Assembly: GCA_007258455.2 (NCBI GenBank)
Contig: VDFB02252616.1
Span: forward strand, 117,506,128 to 117,570,127
From: Sequoia sempervirens
Taxonomy: Eukaryota; Streptophyta; Pinopsida; Cupressales; Cupressaceae
DNA length: 64,000 bases
Direction of reading: 5' to 3'
A program made the translations under genes and the position numbers. The notes beneath the pieces are model-generated. The model searched no databases. It was given only the letters and a program-made list of their open reading frames with translations, and was not told the DNA's origin. Positions 60,286-64,000 of the stretch are shown here, in pieces. Numbering within the stretch: the stretch's first letter is position 1; each line of letters begins with the position of its first letter.

Positions 60286-61078
60286 TCATTTGAGGCATTG
60301 GAAGTTTGGATCAGAAGTTAGAATTCAATTCTTAATCCTTGGAAATCATAAGAAAATCAAGTATCTTAATCCTATAGAAAAAGTTGAGTCTGTCCAAGTC
60401 ATTGGAAGGTTTGATATGAATGGGAATCTTCTTCCTAAAGATCCCCAAGATTCTGTTGTTCAGAAAATTAAAGATCTTCCCAAAGGATGTCAAAGAAATA
60501 TTTTAGAAAATCATTTCTTCTATAATCCAACGCGTATATTTTAGTACCAAGGATGGTGAGATATTCATGTGGTACTAGGTACAAAGTAGATCCATATCTT
60601 ATCTCCATTAATTACAAAAACATAATTAATTGTCTTAAAGAACTTAGTTAGATAGTATAAGGAGGTCCATTTTATCTTCAGTTGCAGAGATATTATGAGG
60701 CATTTTCCATACGGATCCCACTAGTTGCAAGATCTAGCTACAATATTTAGTCCATCCTATAAAACCTTGTTATGCCAATTAACTCCATTCAAAGCCAATA
60801 CTGAAGAAAATACTCTTATGTTCATATTAAATGTAGTATTCCACTTCCCATATAACCAAATTGAGTGGATAATAAGAAATGAGGACACAAAGATTATTGG
60901 AGAATGGTATGATCCAGTTATGTGTCAGTTTGTTGCAAAAAAGATAAAGCACTATTATTCATATCACTACCTATTAGATTTCGAGAATATATTTCAACAA
61001 CTGGCATTCATCTTTTACCAGAACTTGGAAGATGGCGTATTCTTTATGGATGGGGGAATGGATGAAGATTTTGCATGA
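60286..61078 (+). pseudogene. Block E: RNA-start sequence joined directly to ORF-X
   Basis: Begins CTCATTTGAGGCATTGGAAG, the sequence just below the TATA box in other blocks, then after about 60 bp goes straight into ORF-X, with no primer site, leader or other gene between. ORF-X is open at 60290-60541 and 60725-61078, with four or so stops between; the last 117 codons are intact and include IIGEWYD and KKIKHYYSYHYLLDF. Confidence 0.65.
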
Positions 61079-61735
61079 AGAGTATAATGTTCTAAATATT
61101 GTAAATAAATAAACTAAATAAATAAAGGGTGGCATAATTCTGCTAGCACAAGGGCTTGCATGTGTCGTGATGTTAGCCATGTTAAGATCTGACAACAAGA
61201 TGCAACCCTATTTTAAAAAGCAAGATCCTCACGGCCACTTATGGGTGTTAAGTGGGTCGTTCTCACTTTACAGTGTTATAAAAGTGACAATAAATATTGT
61301 AAATAATTAGTATGTCTAGGATAGAGTCAGTATTTTCTAGAATAAAACATTATGGATAAAGTAAAAGTAAAATGTGGAAAAAAATTCAAAAGGTAGGAAA
61401 ATATATAGAAATATCCCATGTGAAGCTAGAAAAATATTGTACGCAAAAGATTATTCACATGGTGGACCCTTGTTAAAAATTCTATCTTGTACAAAATATT
61501 CCCACATGTAAAAATTATTTTGTCCACTATCCAAAAAGTAAAGATATTGCTAGTCCTCTCCATAATATGGACAAATAAATAAAGGTTGTTGAGAAAATCA
61601 AGGACTGCCAATGTCTACCACGTGGCAAGATAATCCTCCTTACATTTTCTAGAGAAATGACCTAGTAGAATAGGTTAAAGGTTTTGGTGACCAGATCTCC
61701 AGGTCATTTGAAGGCTATAAATAAGACCCAAAGAG
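61079..61735 (+). promoter_or_regulatory. Block E: 3' region and TATA box
   Basis: Shared 3' region (GCTAGCACAAGGGCTTG at 61142), hairpin-like CCACTTATGGGTGTTAAGTGG, a G-box CCACGTGG at 61618-61625 and the TATA box TATAAATAAG at 61716-61725. The other blocks have CCATGTGG or other changes at the G-box position. Confidence 0.65.
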
Positions 61736-61887
61736 CTCATTTGAGGCATTGGAAGTTTGGATGAGAAGTTAGAATTCAATTCTTAATCCTAGGAAAATCA
61801 TAGGAAAATCATAGGAAAATCAAGGATACCCCTGCTTGGAAGTTTGAAATACTTTCATTAACTCAAAAGATATTACATGAAAACTTC
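61736..61887 (+). repeat. Second start of the mini-unit, then truncated
   Basis: Repeats the RNA-start-to-ORF-X joint of block E (CTCATTTGAGGCATTGGAAG... TTCTTAATCCT) for about 60 bp, runs into three copies of ATAGGAAAATC, then a fragment matching the movement-like region of B (GGATACCCCTGCT, compare 48593), then a minus-strand piece of redundant end to the host border. Confidence 0.6.
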
Positions 61888-62742
61888 TCCTTGGTCAAAC
61901 CCCGATTTGGTAATCAAACCCTTAAAAATGAAATGAAATAAAGAGAGAATGATGAATGAATAACATGCAATGCTACAACTCACCAAACACTTGATGTAGA
62001 AATTTGAAGGTATGCAAGTAGATGTCCAATGAAGACTTGATAGTGCCTAGAATGCTTGAGAATTATGAATGTATATATGCTAATGTATGAATGAATGTAT
62101 TAGATGAATGGGGGTGAAAATGAGAGGAAAACCCTTTATTTATACTTGATTTTACAAAATTTCCTGAAAATAACATGTCAGAGGCCGACCTTAAGGTTAA
62201 GAGAATAATATCCTGCAAGAAATTTAAAATAATTTTGATTTTTGTGCCCAGTGGGACTAAGTCGCCCCAGGTGATGACTTGGCCCCATCAGGGCAGTTTT
62301 AATGGGTGTCAAGAATTAAAGTGTATTTAATGATGTTTAATAGGATTATTATCTAAAACACACTTAAGTAGGATTGGAAAGTGTATTAAGGGGTCATTTA
62401 AACATAAGAAAGGGTCAAATTAGTGATGACAAGCCTAGAAAAGTGTGAAATTTTATTACAACTCTTTACAACACTTTGAAATAAGAATTGGTAAGTGGTA
62501 AAAAAAAGAGATTATTTAATTGAATTATAATGAAAAGGTACTAGAAAAGTGTGAAAGTGGGTTACAACACTTCACAATACTTTTACAAGACATCATAGAA
62601 TTCTTATTGATTCACAAGGACTCAAGACCTAATGTGAATGAGTTGACAACATTATAACATTAAATCTAGGAAAAATCAAGCCAAAATCACTAGGAGGGCC
62701 TTAACATGAGAAAAAGTTGAAGGGTTACTTTTTCCATGTCCT

Positions 62743-62744
<2 letters not shown>
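61888..62744 (-). repeat. Element 1, 5' LTR, right part
   Basis: Matches 25728-26583 and ends TGTCCTCA before an (AT)n run. Its first ~215 bp duplicate the end of the left part (40430-40648). Confidence 0.8.

Positions 62745-62779
<35 letters not shown>
62745..62779. repeat. AT microsatellite
   Basis: (AT)n directly beside the LTR end, counterpart of 24895-24966. Confidence 0.9.
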
Positions 62780-62780
<1 letters not shown>

Positions 62781-62808
62781 ACTCATTCCTAATACCTAGG
62801 ATAGATAT

Positions 62809-62969
62809 TCATTCATCAAGATCCAATGGTGGGCCATGCCTTATAACCTTGAATTTGAATTCCTCATAAGTGACCTGGATATCTTCAATGTTTTGTTTAT
62901 ATGTCTCGTAACGGGCACTAATCTCTTTCCCTTTAGCCAAGTGGTTTATATCCTTGATTCTTGTAGACA
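62809..62969 (-). pseudogene. Exon-like coding segment
   Basis: On the minus strand, 53 sense codons open from an AG acceptor (TTTTATTCTAG at 62970) to a TGA at 62811-62809, with the contents STRIKDINHLAKGKEISARY and later VTYEEFKFKVIRHGPPLDLD. Composition and regular codon use look like real protein, unlike the surrounding AT-rich DNA. Upstream sequence shows no continuation, as expected for an intron. It may be the last exon, or a captured fragment, of a cellular gene. I do not recognise the protein. Confidence 0.35.
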
Positions 62970-63461
62970 CTAGAATAAAAATCTATATGCCTAGTACACA
63001 TAATACTATTATCTTACCCTATTTACCCACTTTATACACTGTCGAGTTACAATGAGACAATAACCTAGATTTTACTTATCCAAACTTTAATAATTTAGTA
63101 GATTATCACATGTTGAATAACACCATACATTTCTTAGATTACTATTGGCTATATTTGTACCCTAGTGTTATATTATTTTTCTCTCCAATCCTTTGGGTGC
63201 TTATTATTTGTACACTTATTTTCCTTATCTTATTATGAGTGAGTTCATCTTATCTTCTTTCATTTTTTTCCTCTTTGTGATCCTATGGTACTTCCCAAGT
63301 TTCTACAATTAATGCCCATGAATGTTTCCCTTGCCATGTTTCTACTTGTAATCATGCCTAATTTCCCTTTCCTTCTCTTGATCCTAAAAAATCATAAATT
63401 ATCCTTGCTTTATTATCCCTAAGAATATTTATCTCTTCCCCAAACCAAAATCACTCTATCT
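62970..63461. other. Gene-free stretch
   Basis: AT-rich, no coding signal. Could be intron of the gene suggested by the exon-like segment, or old spacer. Confidence 0.35.
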
Positions 63462-64000
63462 GGGTATGTGCAGGATCATCATGGAAAAAACAGGCCCTTA
63501 AGTGGCAAAAAATTCAAAAAATTCAGAGTTAGGAAACTTCATGTAAAATTTTGAATAAGTTATCTATATTATTTCAAAAATATGTAAGAATGTAGTTTGT
63601 AGAAAATTGAATGTAGTTTCTAAACTACTAGGTTTAATTTTAAAAAAATTAAATCTATTTGGTGAAAATTTGAAATTTCAATGCAGAATACTTAAATTTT
63701 AGGGAAAAAATAAGAAGTAGGTGTTTGTCCGATCACCCTAACCACAATAAAATGATAATATTTTTTTATAATATTTTAGATATAAGTAGAGGACTCATGT
63801 CTAGATGTGATGCATATTTTTTATAATTTTTTCCAAGTAAATATTTAATTATGAATTTATTATTACAACTTTTTAAAAATATAAAAAACTCATATGTCTG
63901 ACCACCTTAACTTGGTCAAAACTTGATGAAATTAATTTCTTCTTTTTTTAATCCTATATTATGCGAAGCATAGAATGTGACACATTTTTCATATTGAAAA
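63462..64000. mobile_element. Inverted-repeat DNA transposon, copy 2 (cut by window end)
   Basis: Starts GGGTATGTGCAGGATCATCATGG and matches the reverse complement of 28800-29362 throughout (for example GGCCCTTAAGTGGCAAAAAA, TAAACTACTAGGTTT). About 540 bp are visible; the other end is outside. Confidence 0.75.

Larger units (their letters stand above)
40649..61887. mobile_element. Endogenous pararetrovirus cluster (five blocks)
   Basis: 21.2 kb of Caulimoviridae-like DNA inside the LTR of element 1. Blocks in order: C (plus, 40649-44950), B (minus, 44951-49930), scrambled primer-site modules (49931-51465), D (plus, 51466-53215), small inverted fragments (53216-53640), A (minus, 53641-60285), E (plus, 60286-61820). 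Assignment rests on reverse transcriptase/RNase H without integrase, a coat-type zinc finger, tRNA-Met primer sites and a TATA-driven terminal region. Such copies are inactive genomic fossils; every coding block is broken. Confidence 0.8.
24978..62744 (-). mobile_element. Element 1: gag-type LTR element, multiply interrupted
   Basis: LTRs at 24978-26583 and at 39678-40648 plus 61888-62744 (split by pararetrovirus DNA). Ends are TGTGGACA...TGTCCACA (right copy TGTCCTCA). A purine-rich tract lies before the left LTR and a possible primer site beside the right LTR, both on the minus strand. The internal part (26584-39677) is interrupted by an inverted-repeat transposon and by LTR element 2. What remains encodes gag-type protein and shows no reverse transcriptase or integrase, so it is non-autonomous. 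Confidence 0.8.

Noticed and set aside
40649..61887. Reading the pararetrovirus blocks as an ordinary LTR retrotransposon
   Set aside because: No integrase follows RNase H, the coat-type zinc finger is of the Caulimoviridae kind, and the repeated ends lack TG...CA termini and target duplications.

Overview
This is plant nuclear repeat DNA, most likely from a gymnosperm (conifer). It is AT-rich and has no intact cellular gene. It is built from nested, decayed LTR retrotransposons and a large block of endogenous pararetrovirus (Caulimoviridae-like) DNA. The gymnosperm assignment is an inference from the many old nested LTR elements, the clustered pararetrovirus fragments and the lack of genes. 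No diagnostic host gene is present.

Layout, left to right. 1-2.1 kb: decayed retroelement coding remnants (minus strand) and a small GC-rich patch. 2.1-10.5 kb: a complete LTR element (element 3) with 2.3 kb LTRs, a 5-bp target duplication (AAGAG), a primer-binding site and a long gag-plus-acidic ORF but no reverse transcriptase. 10.5-11.7 kb: LTR and leader of another retroelement, inserted in the reverse transcriptase of a Ty3/gypsy element (11.7-14.6 kb, minus) whose LTR follows. 15.3-24.9 kb: two ~2.4 kb direct copies of a Copia-type 5' region with gag, part of a third, a Copia integrase remnant, a possible SINE, an array of palindromic units and CT and AT microsatellites.

24.98-62.74 kb: a gag-type LTR element (element 1, minus strand; LTR ends TGTGGACA/TGTCCACA). 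It was later split by a ~790-bp inverted-repeat transposon (28.57-29.36 kb), by a second gag-only LTR element (element 2, 30.05-36.84 kb, target duplication AAAGG), and by a 21 kb pararetrovirus cluster (40.65-61.89 kb) inside its right LTR. Element 2 carries in both LTRs an antisense reading frame whose stop codons differ between copies.

The pararetrovirus cluster holds five blocks in alternating orientation. A (53.6-60.3 kb, minus) has coat-protein, protease, reverse transcriptase/RNase H and a private 3' ORF. B (44.95-49.93 kb, minus) has a movement-protein-like region, a protease and a 3' ORF here called ORF-X. C (40.65-44.95 kb, plus) has a coat-protein start, a protease and ORF-X. D and E are ORF-X plus 3' region; E is a 1.45 kb mini-unit. 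A, B and C share a ~300-nt leader with paired tRNA-Met primer sites and the same first ~50 codons; all five share the 3' non-coding region, though the TATA box is lost in B. Different bodies between shared ends suggest a segmented (multipartite) pararetrovirus or a family of deleted or spliced derivatives. All coding regions are broken. 62.8-64 kb: an exon-like segment on the minus strand and a second copy of the inverted-repeat transposon, cut by the window end.
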